Shown here in pieces: positions 38,617 to 48,395 of a stretch of 64,000 bases of DNA; position 1 is the stretch's first letter; the number at the start of each line of letters is the position of its first letter. The notes under the pieces are model-generated. The model did not search any database, was not told where the DNA came from, and saw only the letters and a list, made by a program, of their open reading frames with translations. The translations under genes and the position numbers were made by a program. The DNA lies in contig JADJMA010000002.1 of the NCBI GenBank assembly GCA_016709845.1, positions 199,501 through 263,500 on the forward strand, written 5' to 3'. This DNA comes from Flammeovirgaceae bacterium. GTDB lineage: Bacteria > Bacteroidota > Bacteroidia > Cytophagales > Cyclobacteriaceae.

Positions 38617-39021
38617 TTATGAATGCAGCACGCCCTCCTGCTCCAATTCTTTTATAAAAATCACGTTTTCTTCGCAAATTGTATCGGGCACAAAAACATA
38701 CTTACGGTCATAAATCTGAGGCCCCACATAGTAGCTTACCCAATACTCATTGGTAAGATGAAAAACCTGCGAATCGATTGGCTCAACCAATGCAGAACTA
38801 TTTTGGGAAACCGTTTCTAAAAAATGCCGGAGGATAGAGGTGCGTTGTGTTTCGCCTTCCTTTTCTCCGTAACCTGTACTGGTAACCAAGGTATTTTCGA
38901 TTGGGAAATCGTTGTTATTGATCAGGTGTACGGCGCATTGATCCTGATTTAAAATATTTTTCTCACGTACAATAGCAATGGTTACGTTTTTTACTTCCGG
39001 AATTTCTATGTCGCGCTTCAT
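38617..39021 (-). CDS. Unknown conserved-looking protein, 134 residues
   Basis: Intact frame. The protein is hydrophilic with no signal: VKNVTIAIVREKNILNQDQC, PIENTLVTSTGYGEKEGETQ, RTSILRHFLETVSQNSSALV, HLTNEYWVSYYVGPQIYDRK. I recall similar proteins in Bacteroidota genomes without function, but can name no family. It begins one base after the stop of the glycoside hydrolase gene, so it is in the same transcript. Confidence 0.65.
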   Translation of the reverse strand: MKRDIEIPEVKNVTIAIVREKNILNQDQCAVHLINNNDFPIENTLVTSTGYGEKEGETQRTSILRHFLETVSQNSSALVEPIDSQVFHLTNEYWVSYYVGPQIYDRKYVFVPDTICEENVIFIKELEQEGVLHS

Positions 39022-39022
39022 T

Positions 39023-40063
39023 CTATCTTCTAAAATTTTCTTTCATAATTTTCTCTGCCTGTTTCCCTTGTGGGGTAAAGTCCGAACCAGTTGTTCGTCT
39101 CGGTCCTTTTGGATACCACTTCCAAAAATAGGCGCCTGCTAACCACGGTTTATTCCAGGCCGACTGAAAAAATGCCTGGTAACATAAAGCCTGCGTATCT
39201 TCCGAAACCGGAGATTCCTTCATCTCCGAGGGCCAAGTCCACGGTTCAATAGCTGCCTGCCTATCATTACGGTAACCGATCTCAGTAAAGATTACCGGTT
39301 TATTATACTTACTGTGCACCCGTTCAATGGAAGCTAAGGGTTCCTTCCATCTATCAACTAATTCCTGCAACGTAGCCTCTTGCTTATTGGCCAACGAGAA
39401 ATAGGCCTGCACACCAATATAGTCGAGGGCATCCCAAAATTTAATTTGCTCGTACTCCTCATGGAAATTTGCCGCATAAATAAGTTTACCGGAATAGACC
39501 TTTCTGATCTTTGAGATAAGGTCTCGCCACTCATCTTCTCGTTCTGTTGTTTGATGCAATTCGGTACCAATGCAAAAAAATTCAATTTTATTTTTTTCGG
39601 CTAATGTTGCATAATGCAAAATGAAGTTCTCATAATTTTTAAACCAATATTGCCAGGCAGTGTCACTCTTCATCACGATGTCGCCCGGCCAACCATTCCG
39701 TACCCAAAGGTGAGGTTTAAGCATGGTTTTGATACCCGCCTTAAGCGCAAGTGCAGTCGTTGCTGAGATACCCTCATCAGATTCCCCCCACCAGATTTTT
39801 TCGGATGAATGATTGGTAAAAATGGAAGAGGAATTGGCATCTCGTTGCCAACCAAACGGAGTTTGAGAAATCCAGGTAACATGACAATCAACCAACGCCT
39901 TAATTTCTTCATCTGTTACAATTTCTCGCCCACCTACCCAACAAACTCCTTTGTGTTTTACAATCGAAGAGACGGGTTGCGAATCTGCAGGCTGGCAACT
40001 TTGGCAAATGCCAACAAGCAGAAAACAGAAACAAATTGCCCAATGACATTTCATCCGTTTCAA
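39023..40063 (-). CDS. GH113-like glycoside hydrolase lipoprotein
   Basis: A 346-residue protein with signal MKRMKCHWAICFCFLLVGIC and Cys23 as probable lipid site. The TIM-barrel shows MLKPHLWVRNGWPGDI, FFCIGTELHQTTER with Glu168 as acid/base candidate, YIGVQAYFSL, and PVIFTEIGYRNDRQA with Glu261 as nucleophile candidate, followed by GAYFWKWYPKG. This arrangement fits family GH113, known for beta-mannanases. Substrate not assured. It sits directly after lipB and probably degrades or trims an exopolysaccharide at the cell surface. Confidence 0.75.
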   Translation of the reverse strand: MKRMKCHWAICFCFLLVGICQSCQPADSQPVSSIVKHKGVCWVGGREIVTDEEIKALVDCHVTWISQTPFGWQRDANSSSIFTNHSSEKIWWGESDEGISATTALALKAGIKTMLKPHLWVRNGWPGDIVMKSDTAWQYWFKNYENFILHYATLAEKNKIEFFCIGTELHQTTEREDEWRDLISKIRKVYSGKLIYAANFHEEYEQIKFWDALDYIGVQAYFSLANKQEATLQELVDRWKEPLASIERVHSKYNKPVIFTEIGYRNDRQAAIEPWTWPSEMKESPVSEDTQALCYQAFFQSAWNKPWLAGAYFWKWYPKGPRRTTGSDFTPQGKQAEKIMKENFRR

Positions 40064-40072
40064 ATTCAGAAA

Positions 40073-40793
40073 CTAATTTATGATTTCCATTTCAAAAAGG
40101 CTTAAGATTTTTTCTTTCAAAATAGATTTCACCTTTTGCATATCCGGAACTGTACCTAACTCCTTGTTTAAGGAAGTAACTGCTTTGTCATTAATGCCAC
40201 ACGGTACGATATAATTGAAATAATCTAACTGCGTATTAACATTGAACGCTAACCCATGCATGGTTACCCAACGGCTTGTTTTAACTCCTAGGGCGCAAAT
40301 TTTTCGCGCTTTACTTTGACTCTCAAAATCAAGCCATACTCCCGTTAATCCTGCTATGCGACCCGACTTAATATTAAACTCAGCCAGTGTTTGTATAACC
40401 GATTCTTCCAGCTTGCGCATATAGAGATGGATATCCGTAAAGAAATTTTCCATATCAATAATCGGATACACTACAATCTGGCCGGGGCCATGATAGGTAA
40501 TATCGCCACCCCGATTGGTGTGGTAGTAGGTCGCATCAATCGTGTTCAGCGACTCTCCTTCTTACTAACAAATTTTCTTCCTCGCCACTTTTGCCGAGCG
40601 TAAATACGTGTGGGTGCTCACAAAAGATTAAATAATTGTTAGTGGGCAGGTGTTGCTCGCTGGGAAGATCACGGTTCTTTGCTTTAACGTCAAGAATGGA
40701 TTGAAATAGCTTGATCTGATGATCGAGCCCAGTTGGATAATCGATCAAACCTAAATCGATAACAGTTACTTTTTTGTTTTGATTTATGTTCAC
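40073..40793 (-). CDS. lipB: Octanoyltransferase LipB, frameshifted
   Basis: First part TVIDLGLIDYPTGLDHQIKL, YLIFCEHPHVFTLGKSGEEE; second part begins TYYHTNRGGDITYHGPGQIV and includes ALGVKTSRWVTMHGLAFNVN and IVPCGINDKAVTSL. The active-site Lys and Cys of LipB are in ALGVKTSR and VPCGI. A one-base shift near 40545 separates the two. Rejoined it is about 240 residues. It moves octanoyl groups from acyl carrier protein to lipoate-dependent enzymes. Its start overlaps the isomerase stop by 4 bases. Confidence 0.93.
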
Positions 40794-41788
40794 TTCAACT
40801 TAGATAACTCTTCCTTCAGTTGATCAATGGCTTCTACCGGACCAGCCTCTACTCCATTTTCCTTTGCGAGGAAATACGAAATCCAATCGGTTAGGTGAAT
40901 CAGGTAATAATATTGCTCAAGCAACGAAGCTCCCTCAGCCACAATATCAATAATAGGATTCGATCTCTTTTCAAAAACCGGTCGACAAATTTCCATACGC
41001 TTTTCAACGCGTTCATGATCGTGATCGGAATACAAATAGACTACTTGAGCCTGTTGCAATATGGCTTCAGGAAATTGCCATCCTGCAATCTCGTTGTGAT
41101 TCATTTCAGGAAATGTATTTATATGAGCCAGCTGCTTCGCATTTTCATTCAGTTGATTTTGAAAACGCAAGGCCATAGCCTTCAATCTTTCATCACAATA
41201 AATCACCGGCAGTTTCCCTTTCAGCTTTCGCGCAATCAGTTCAGCTTCCGACTGAATAGCCATTTCACCGCGATCCAGATATTCAATGGCATTTTCAGTT
41301 TCTTTAATGAAGGCCGCACCAATTAAATTCGTATGGTATAATGCATAGAGCAGCGAAACCATCATGTATCCTAAATTCGCACGTGCGCTCTTCGATCCGC
41401 CCGGAATCTGAATCCAAAATAAATTGTATTCTTTAGCCAATTCCAGCATTTTGCCTCCTGAGGTTATACAAATAATATGCGCCCGCTTCAGCATAGCTTT
41501 GTTAATCGCAGCCAACGTTTCTTCGGTGTTGCCACTATACGAACAGGCAATAAAAAGCGTATGCGGACTAACGAACTGTGGAATATTATATCCTTTACAA
41601 ACCGTAATCGGGATGGGAACCCGACCAAAGGTCAATGATTCCACCAGGTTGGCACCAATCCCCGATCCGCCCATTCCGGTGATAAGAATGTTTCTGATAT
41701 CGCTTCCCGGCCGCACCAGATCTACTGATTGACCAATTTTTAACGCACTGGCCAATTGTAAAGTAAACCCTTCTATTAGTTTCTTCAT
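40790..41788 (-). CDS. Bifunctional phosphoglucose/phosphomannose isomerase
   Basis: About 332 residues from MKKLIEGFTLQLASALKIGQ; further upstream starts would run into the divergent yraN gene. SIS domain signature ILITGMGGSGIGANLVESLT and CSYSGNTEETLAAIN are seen, with the C-terminal PGI/PMI-type domain: NENAKQLAHINTFPEMNHNE, LLEQYYYLIHLTDWISYFLA. It should interconvert glucose-6-P/fructose-6-P and mannose-6-P. First gene of a coupled set with lipB and the glycoside hydrolase. Confidence 0.85.
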   Translation of the reverse strand: MKKLIEGFTLQLASALKIGQSVDLVRPGSDIRNILITGMGGSGIGANLVESLTFGRVPIPITVCKGYNIPQFVSPHTLFIACSYSGNTEETLAAINKAMLKRAHIICITSGGKMLELAKEYNLFWIQIPGGSKSARANLGYMMVSLLYALYHTNLIGAAFIKETENAIEYLDRGEMAIQSEAELIARKLKGKLPVIYCDERLKAMALRFQNQLNENAKQLAHINTFPEMNHNEIAGWQFPEAILQQAQVVYLYSDHDHERVEKRMEICRPVFEKRSNPIIDIVAEGASLLEQYYYLIHLTDWISYFLAKENGVEAGPVEAIDQLKEELSKLK

Positions 41789-41827
41789 TGTCGGTATTAT
41801 AAATTCGTTCAAAGGTAGAACATTCCT

Positions 41828-42181
41828 ATGAGCGATAAAATCCAAAAAGGAAAAGAGGGTGAAGATATGGCTGCCGATTTCTTATCCCGCCAAGGGTATG
41901 AAATTGTGCACCGCAACTACCGCTATAGGCGATCGGAAATTGATTTGATTGTAAGAAAGGATAATTGGTTAGTTTTTGTAGAAGTAAAAATGCGGTCGTC
42001 CGATGCCTTTGGTTACCCGGAGGAATTTGTGGATTATAAAAAAGCGAAGAACATTGTTTACGGTGCCGAGCAATATACGTATGAGAATGACTACAATGGA
42101 AATGTACGCTACGATGTGGTGGCGATTAGCGTACACGATGGAGTGCCTGATTTAAAGCATTTTGAGGATGCTTTTTATTGA
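41828..42181 (+). CDS. YraN/UPF0102 family nuclease-like protein
   Basis: A 117-residue protein with the restriction-endonuclease-like core of UPF0102: KGKEGEDMAADFLSRQGYEI, RNYRYRRSEIDLIVRKDNWL and VFVEVKMRSSDAFG, holding the Glu/Asp/Glu-x-Lys catalytic pattern. The biochemical role is not well settled; a link to Holliday-junction or DNA processing has been proposed for relatives. Divergent from the isomerase with 39 bases between the starts. Intact. Confidence 0.85.
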   Translation: MSDKIQKGKEGEDMAADFLSRQGYEIVHRNYRYRRSEIDLIVRKDNWLVFVEVKMRSSDAFGYPEEFVDYKKAKNIVYGAEQYTYENDYNGNVRYDVVAISVHDGVPDLKHFEDAFY

Positions 42182-42186
42182 GGAGA

Positions 42187-42288
42187 CCACAGATTCACTG
42201 ATTATTAATTGCGACTCCACCAGAACATATCAGATTTTGAGATTGCACATGGGTAATTTTCAAAACTTAATCTGTGAATCAGTGGCTA
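42187..42288. repeat. Repeat region with second copy of the 31311 element
   Basis: The last 22 bases (42267-42288) equal 31311-31332 exactly. At the other end (42187-42203) lies CCACAGATTCACTGATT, a related but rearranged arm. It fills the space between the convergent yraN and YwqK-like genes, the same setting as the first copy. Confidence 0.65.
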
Positions 42289-42320
42289 CTATTCACTTCG
42301 AGTAAATTTCCTTACCCTTT

Positions 42321-43120
42321 TCATCCCTCTTTACGTACAAAAGGGTGAACATCTTTTTCAAAGGGCTCTTTGGGATAGGTTATGATCTTCTTCCGTTTTC
42401 CATTTGGATAATTTTCAATCCAGTCGTTAATGCGTTCGCCCCAATGATATTCGCCCACTACAGCAATTTGTCCATTCTCGTGAAAATAGTAATAGTAGCC
42501 TTCCTTCTCACCATACTCGATAGGTGTTATCTCTTTAATTTTTTTCCGTTCGTTAGGATCGTAATAGGTTACTAGAGATTCCTTCGGCCAGCCCTTATAG
42601 TATTTCTCTTTATCCTGTACTAAATTTTGTCTGTCGTATTGCATCCAGCGGCCATGGCGAGTTCCTTTATAGAAAATTCCCTCTTCAATTACCGCATCCC
42701 CAACCATTCTTTTATACGGCCCGTGCGCAAGCACTCCTTTGCGTACATCAAACGCCCCAACACTTGTTTTTCTTAATTCTCTACGGGTGAAATCATACCA
42801 ATAGACATCGCGGGCAAACCCATTTGGCTTATCTGGTTTTTTCAAAACATAGAAAAGCTCAACAACCATTTTATCACCATAGCCCTTGCGGGTAAAGGCT
42901 TTCTTGGTTTTGATTCCGTAATAAACTTTCTTTTTGGGTTTTTTCTTTTTCGTAACGATGGGTTCATCGTTTTGATCCAACTCCAGCAGCGTAAATGGTT
43001 TGTCTGTATCGAACGTAAATTGGCCCTCATGAATAGTAGGCTCCACCTGCGCCCAAGCAGTTAGCGAACAAATAAGCAGTGAAAACAGAAGCGATTCGTA
43101 AAGAATAACAAGTTACTCAA
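42321..43120 (-). CDS. YwqK/MORN-like repeat protein, N-terminus uncertain
   Basis: The readable body runs from about 43090 and starts with the tail of a signal peptide: SLLFSLLICSLTAWAQ, then VEPTIHEGQFTFDTDKPFTL. No ATG is in frame before an upstream stop; a TTG at 43120 in a neighbouring frame (MSNLLFFTNR) plus one shift would give a full signal. The C-terminal half has YwqK/MORN-like repeats: GIFYKGTRHGRWMQYDRQNL, YYYYFHENGQIAVVGEYHWG, NDWIENYPNGKRKKIITYP. Exported, of unknown use. A run of ten G lies just upstream. Confidence 0.65.
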
Positions 43121-43164
43121 TAAAATTGCAGTGAGTTAGGAAAATAAACCTTTTCCCAACGAGT

Positions 43165-43174
43165 GGGGGGGGGG
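43165..43174. repeat. G10 homopolymer upstream of the YwqK-like gene
   Basis: Ten G in a row (C10 on the gene strand) lie about 45 bases before the putative start of the YwqK-like gene and 43 bases past the htpG stop. Such tracts can vary in length by slippage, or can be a sequencing error. Confidence 0.7.
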
Positions 43175-43217
43175 CTCCGGCTGTGGTTTTATTAAGTTTT
43201 GTGCTCTTTTCAATAAA

Positions 43218-45122
43218 TTATCCCACCAGCTCTACGCTGCGCTTGATAAAGCTGGTAAGGTCGGCACCAGTAAGCATATTCTGCGAAAGCAAGGCTAGAT
43301 CATACACTTGTTTGGCAAGCTTAGTCTTATCTTCTTCTGTTTCTGCTTTTAGAATTTTTTGAACTAATGCGTGATTGCCGTTGATGGTTACATTATAACT
43401 GTCGGGCATATTACCCATAAACCCATACATGCCACCTCCGCCACCCGTGCGACTCATGTCTTTCATTCTGCGCATCCACTCGCTCATGGTAACAGTAACC
43501 GGTAAATCCTCTGGCGAAAGAGACTCTACCGCCAAGGTCATGCTTTTATTATTAATCGCTTTCTCGAAAACAGTTTTTACTGCATCCTCTTCTTCCTTGC
43601 TCAGGATGGAAGCGGCCTTTTCTTCATTAGCAATTAATTTGTCGATGGTGTCGCTATCAACTCGCTTCAACTGAGTTTTTCCAGTTTCTGTTCCAGATGA
43701 TTGATGAAATGACTATCCAAAACGCCATCCAATACCAAAACATCGTAGGCTCTGCTTTTCGCAATCTCAACAAAAGAATGTTGCTTGCCAGCATCGGTTG
43801 TATAAAGATAAACTACATTTTTGTCCTTATCAGTCTGGTTAACCTTTACTTTTTCTTCATACTCCTTAAAAGTAAAGTACTTACCTTCTGTGTTTTTTAA
43901 TAGTGCAAATTCTTTCGCTTTCTCTGAAAATTTCTCATCGCTGATGATCCCATACTTCACAAACACACTAATGTCATCCCACTTTTTCTCAAATTCAGGG
44001 CGATCTTTAATGAACATGTCTACTAACTTGTCGGCTACTTTCTTGGTAATGTGCGCACTGATTTTCTTAACACTTGCATCGCTTTGTAAATAACTACGCG
44101 ATACGTTCAAAGGAATATCTGGTGAGTCCAACACACCGTGCAGCAGCATAAGAAAATCAGGAACAACATCTTTTACTTCATCGGTGATGAATACCTGGCG
44201 TGAGTACAACTGGATTTTATTCCTTTGCATCTCAAAGTCATTCTTAATCTTCGGGAAGTACAAAACTCCCGTAAGGCTGAACGGATAGTCAACATTCAAA
44301 TGAATCCAGAATAAGGGATCTTCGGTGAAGGGATAGAGTTCTTTATAGAATGCTAAATAATCTTCGTCTTTTAATTCCAGGGGTGCCTTCGTCCAGATCG
44401 GTGACGTGTTGTTAATAATGCGATCGGAGGTAACCGTTTTGTATTTTGGTTTGTCATCCTTATCAACTCCATCTTCAACGCTATCCTCCTTTCGTTCCAA
44501 ACTTAATTTCAACAGGTAGAAACTTGCAATACTTCTCAAGGATGCCTTTCAAACGAAACTCATCTAAAAACTCTTCAGAGTCAGCATTGATGTGCAGGAT
44601 AACATCCGTTCCACGAGTTGTTTTTTCAGAAGAGCTTAATTCAAATTCTGTTGAACCATCACATTCCCATCTGGCGCCTTCAGTATCTTCTTTAAAAGAT
44701 TTAGAAATTATTTCCACGGTATCGGCCACCATAAAGGAGGAGTAAAATCCTAAGCCGAACTTACCAATGATGTCCTTTGCATCACCTTTGTCTTTAAACT
44801 TCTCTACAAATTCAGTGGCTCCCGAAAAGGCAATCTGGTTGATGTATTTTTTAATTTCTTCGCCCGTCATGCCAAGACCCTTGTCACTAACTGTAATGGT
44901 CTTTTCCTTTTTATCGAAGCTTACTTCAATTTTAAGATCGCCCAGTTCGCCCGTGAACTCGCCCATCGAAGCCAATTTCTTAAGCTTCTGCGTGGCATCA
45001 ACGGCATTGCTTACCAACTCACGTAAAAATATCTCGTGATCGGAATAGAGGAATTTTTTGATAATGGGAAAAATATTCTCGGTATGGATGGAAATCGATC
45101 CTTTCTCAGTTGCTGTAGCCAT
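43218..45122 (-). CDS. htpG: Molecular chaperone HtpG (Hsp90), frameshifted twice
   Basis: The N-terminal ATPase part shows EIFLRELVSNAVDATQKLKK, VSDKGLGMTGEEIKKYINQI, and IIGKFGLGFYSSFMVADTVE, all typical Bergerat-fold motifs. The middle part has NNTSPIWTKAPLELKDEDYL, PLFWIHLNVDYPFSLTGVLY and PDFLMLLHGVLDSPDIPLNV, with the catalytic-loop Arg in RSYLQSD. The C-terminal dimerisation part ends at 43218. Shifts lie near 44510 and 43668. Rejoined about 630 residues. It folds or stabilises client proteins under stress; ATP dependent and cytoplasmic. Confidence 0.94.
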
Positions 45123-45216
45123 AATTTGTCAGGTTTTAAAAAATAATTATCCAATCGGTTCAACTCAAATGATGTTCCAATCCAGAAAGAAGTGACAGGA
45201 TGACAGAGTTGCACAA

Positions 45217-45242
45217 TAAAAAACCCTCTATGCAGAGGGTTT
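45217..45242 (-). terminator. Intrinsic terminator after the RNase G gene
   Basis: Perfect stem AAACCCTCT/AGAGGGTTT (45221-45242) with a 4-base loop, followed on the minus strand by a T-run and TATTG. It is 20 bases past the RNase G stop and ends that transcript before htpG. Confidence 0.9.
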
Positions 45243-45262
45243 ATGAATTTGCTTGAAGAAAA

Positions 45263-46842
45263 TTACTCTTCTGAATTGACCGTATGGGTTGCCTGTTCCA
45301 ATTCTATTTCCTCGCCATCCTTATTCAAAAAATGAAATTCAGTAATGCCCAGCGAACTATCTTTTACAAGGTTAATCCACTTTTTGTACTTGAAGAAAAG
45401 TTTAACCCGTTTGGAGATTATTCCTTTGGTATAATACGCGTATAAGAATGGATGAAGCGCTAATACTAATTTATTCTCGTTCTGTTTTACAAACAGATGC
45501 TCAAGATGTCTTTCAATAAGATCAGTGATTAAAATACTCGCCATGATAGTACCGCTACCATTGCATGTAGGGCAAACTTCCTTGGTAGCAATATTCATTT
45601 GCGGACGTACCCGTTCGCGCGTAATCTGCATCAATCCAAACTTAGAAAGAGGAAGTACCGTATGCTTGGCCCGGTCGCGTTCCATCTCATCCTTCATCGA
45701 GTTAAAGATCGTCTTCTTATTCTCTGCGCTGCGCATATCAATAAAGTCAACCACGATAATGCCACCCATATCGCGTAAGCGTAATTGACGAGCCACTTCT
45801 TTGGCTGCCTCCAGGTTTACCGACATGGCCGTTGTTTCCTGATTCTCCTCGCGATTAGATTTGTTTCCGCTATTTACATCGATAACATGAAGCGCTTCGG
45901 TGTGCTCAATAATCAGATAGCCGCCTCCGCGTAAACTAACAGTTTGCCCAAAGGCCGATTTGATTTGCTTTTCGATACCGTAATGCTCAAAGATCTTGGC
46001 TTTACCGGTGTACATTTTAGCTATTTTCTCCTTCTCAGGAGCAATGTTTCGGATGTAGCTTTACTTCCTCAAAATCTTTTTGTCATCGACATGAACATTG
46101 TCGAACGATTCGTTGAGTACATCACGCAACACGGAAGAGGTCTTGCTCAGCTCTCCAATGATTTTATCACGCGGGTTGCCCTCAATCATTCGGCTAATTC
46201 CGTCTCCCAGGTTTTTACCAGGTTGCGTAAATCTTTGTCGAGTTCGTCTACTTCCTTGCCTTCGGCAACGGTGCGAATGATAACGCCAAAGTTCTCTGGC
46301 TTGATAGATTGGATTAAGCGCTGCAGGCGCTTGCGTTCGTCACTACTTGAAATGCGTTTAGATACATTGACTCCTGAGCCAAAAGGTACCAGCACCAGGT
46401 AGCGTCCTGCTATTGAAATCTCGCACGAAAGTCGTGGGCCTTTGGTGGAAATTGGTTCTTTCACCACCTGCACCGGTATCAGCTGATTTCTCGAAAGTTG
46501 CTGGGCAATTTTCCCATGCTTGTCAATTTCTTTCTCGAATTGGAATTTATCCAGCTTCCCTCCGGTGATCTTCTTCGCACGAACAAGCTTGGTGAATTTT
46601 TGTAATGAACCGAACTGCGGGCCTAGATCGAGATAGTGAAGGAAAGCATCCTTTTCGTACCCAATATCTATAAATGCTGCGTTCAATCCCTGAACTACCT
46701 TTTTAACGGTGCCCAGGTATATATCACCTACTACAAACTTGCCTCCTCCCGAATCTTCATGGAATTCGACAAGTTGTTTGTCACGAAGAAGAGCTATACG
46801 ACATCCGTCCTGAGTAGCACTAATAATAAGTTCGTTACTCAA
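45263..46842 (-). CDS. rng: Ribonuclease G/E family, frameshifted
   Basis: The N-terminal part holds an S1 domain (KFVVGDIYLGTVKKVVQGLN, AAFIDIGYEKDAFLHYLDLG) and the RNase H-like segment KGPRLSCEISIAGRYLVLVP. The C-terminal part has YLIIEHTEALHVIDVNSGNK with metal-binding Asp, GGIIVVDFIDMRSAENKKTI, and the zinc-link CPTCNGSG. Between them (46016-46185) no single frame is open, so at least two indels occur. Rejoined about 525 residues, the length of RNase G. It processes rRNA and decays mRNA. The COX24-like gene lies 65 bases upstream. Confidence 0.9.
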
Positions 46843-46907
46843 AACTTTTAAAATTTAAATCACTCATCCTACTTTTTATATGGAGGGATCAGCGAATTGA
46901 TGTTAGA

Positions 46908-46997
46908 TTATTTCTTCTTATGTCTATTCTTTCTCAAACGCTTCTTGCGCTTGTGAGTAGCCATCTTGTGCTTCTTTCTTTTCTTACCACTTGGCAT
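46908..46997 (-). CDS. AURKAIP1/COX24-domain mini basic protein
   Basis: Only 29 residues: MPSGKKRKKHKMATHKRKKR followed by LRKNRHKKK. It is almost all Lys, Arg and His. This is the short COX24/mS38-like peptide that I know from Bacteroidota annotations; mitochondrial relatives belong to the small ribosomal subunit, so a ribosome role is likely but inferred. The frame is intact and the ATG is unique. Confidence 0.85.
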   Translation of the reverse strand: MPSGKKRKKHKMATHKRKKRLRKNRHKKK

Positions 46998-47052
46998 AAT
47001 GCTTTTCGATTTTGTCCGCCAGCTCGCGTCGGACGGTTAAACAACTATTTTT

Positions 47053-47850
47053 TTATTCTAAATCTTTAAGATAGGAATCGGCTGTTGACTGAACGGCCGG
47101 GTCCTTATCTAATTTTTTCACTAGTTCAAATTGCTCGCGCGCCTTCCCTTTATTTCCCTTATTCATATAGGCTACGCCTAACAACAAATGGCCCTGCACA
47201 TGATTTGGATTTACCTTTATAAGTTCCTCCAGTCGTTCGAGGGCCCGGTCATATTGACCCGACTGAATAGAAAGCATGCCCATATTAAATAGAGCAAACT
47301 CATTTTTCGGGTCTTCAGCCAAAACCTCACGCATCATCGTTATGCCTTGCATGGGAGCTTTCGAACCTAAATAGGTCATGGCTACTTTGGTTTTCACTTC
47401 CAGGTTTTTCGGATCTGCATCCAAAATTTTACCTAACCAAAAACGCGCCTTTTCAGCCAGTTGCTCTTGTTTGGCCGGCTCCATGGCAAAGGAGTAAGCC
47501 TCATAATAGCTGCTGCCGGCATTTAAATAACTTTCCGATGTATTAAAGAACGTTGCTGCCCTCTCTGCGAACCATGCTGCGCTGTCAAATTGACCCGCCT
47601 GCGTGTACAGGGTTCTTAAAGAGTCGGCAAAGATAGCATTTTTTTGATTCGCGGGGCTTTCGGTAAACTGAGCCCGAACAGACCGGATTGAAACCGACAA
47701 GGTAGCCGGCACTTCTTTATGGGAAGATGGGGTGCTCGCTGCTTCTTCCTTCAATTGGCTTTCATTTTCAACCACCGATTTTGGCAATAAAAAGATAAGC
47801 CAAATCAAAAGGCCTGCTACAATTACTAAAATGATTCGGGTCTTTAACAT
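47053..47850 (-). CDS. TPR-repeat membrane-anchored protein
   Basis: A 265-residue protein with an N-terminal membrane anchor (RIILVIVAGLLIWLIFLLPK), a linker, and tetratricopeptide repeats from about residue 110: PKNLEVKTKVAMTYLGSKAP, PKNEFALFNMGMLSIQSGQY, PNHVQGHLLLGVAYMNKGNK. TPR arrays bind partner proteins; which one is unknown. It lies between HU and the COX24-like gene, a housekeeping setting. Intact frame. Confidence 0.8.
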   Translation of the reverse strand: MLKTRIILVIVAGLLIWLIFLLPKSVVENESQLKEEAASTPSSHKEVPATLSVSIRSVRAQFTESPANQKNAIFADSLRTLYTQAGQFDSAAWFAERAATFFNTSESYLNAGSSYYEAYSFAMEPAKQEQLAEKARFWLGKILDADPKNLEVKTKVAMTYLGSKAPMQGITMMREVLAEDPKNEFALFNMGMLSIQSGQYDRALERLEELIKVNPNHVQGHLLLGVAYMNKGNKGKAREQFELVKKLDKDPAVQSTADSYLKDLE

Positions 47851-47912
47851 GTAAAGTTCGTTCTTCGTTAATAGTTATTGGTTGTCCGGTTCGAATGACC
47901 AACAACGAGCAA

Positions 47913-48218
47913 CTATTTTTCAGCCATTTGTTTTACTTTATCGCTGCTCTTAATCTTATTGATAAAAATCTTGGCGGGCTTAAAGCTGGGGATGTAATGT
48001 TCGTCAATAATAATAGCCGTGTTACGCGAAATGTTGCGGGCAATTTTTTTCTTCCTTTTTTTATTGATGAAGCTTCCAAAACCGCGAACGTAAATATTAT
48101 GGCCGCTAGCCATGTTGGATTTAACAATGTTAAAAAAAGCCTCTACGGATGCGGAGACATCTGCCTTATCGATCCCGGTCTTTTCTGCGATTTGATTGAT
48201 TACGTCTGCTTTGGTCAC
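47913..48218 (-). CDS. HU/IHF-family DNA-binding protein
   Basis: A 101-residue HU-fold protein: MTKADVINQIAEKTGIDKAD, NIVKSNMASGHNIYVRGFGS and FINKKRKKKIARNISRNTAI. The GFGSF motif and the basic arm with Pro-containing SFKPAK are typical. It bends or wraps DNA. Divergent from mutY across 177 bases that must hold both promoters. Intact. Confidence 0.9.
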   Translation of the reverse strand: MTKADVINQIAEKTGIDKADVSASVEAFFNIVKSNMASGHNIYVRGFGSFINKKRKKKIARNISRNTAIIIDEHYIPSFKPAKIFINKIKSSDKVKQMAEK

Positions 48219-48395
48219 GGTATAGTTGGTTATTAATTCTAAAAATTCAGGGCTGCAAATTTAACCGCAGTTTGTTCAAACGCAAAATGAATTTACTGAT
48301 TATCACACAGATGTGAAGTTTAATTACGATCAATGACTAATCAGCTCATTAGATTAATCCGTTTTTAGGACATTCGCGCGGGGACGACCTAAAAA

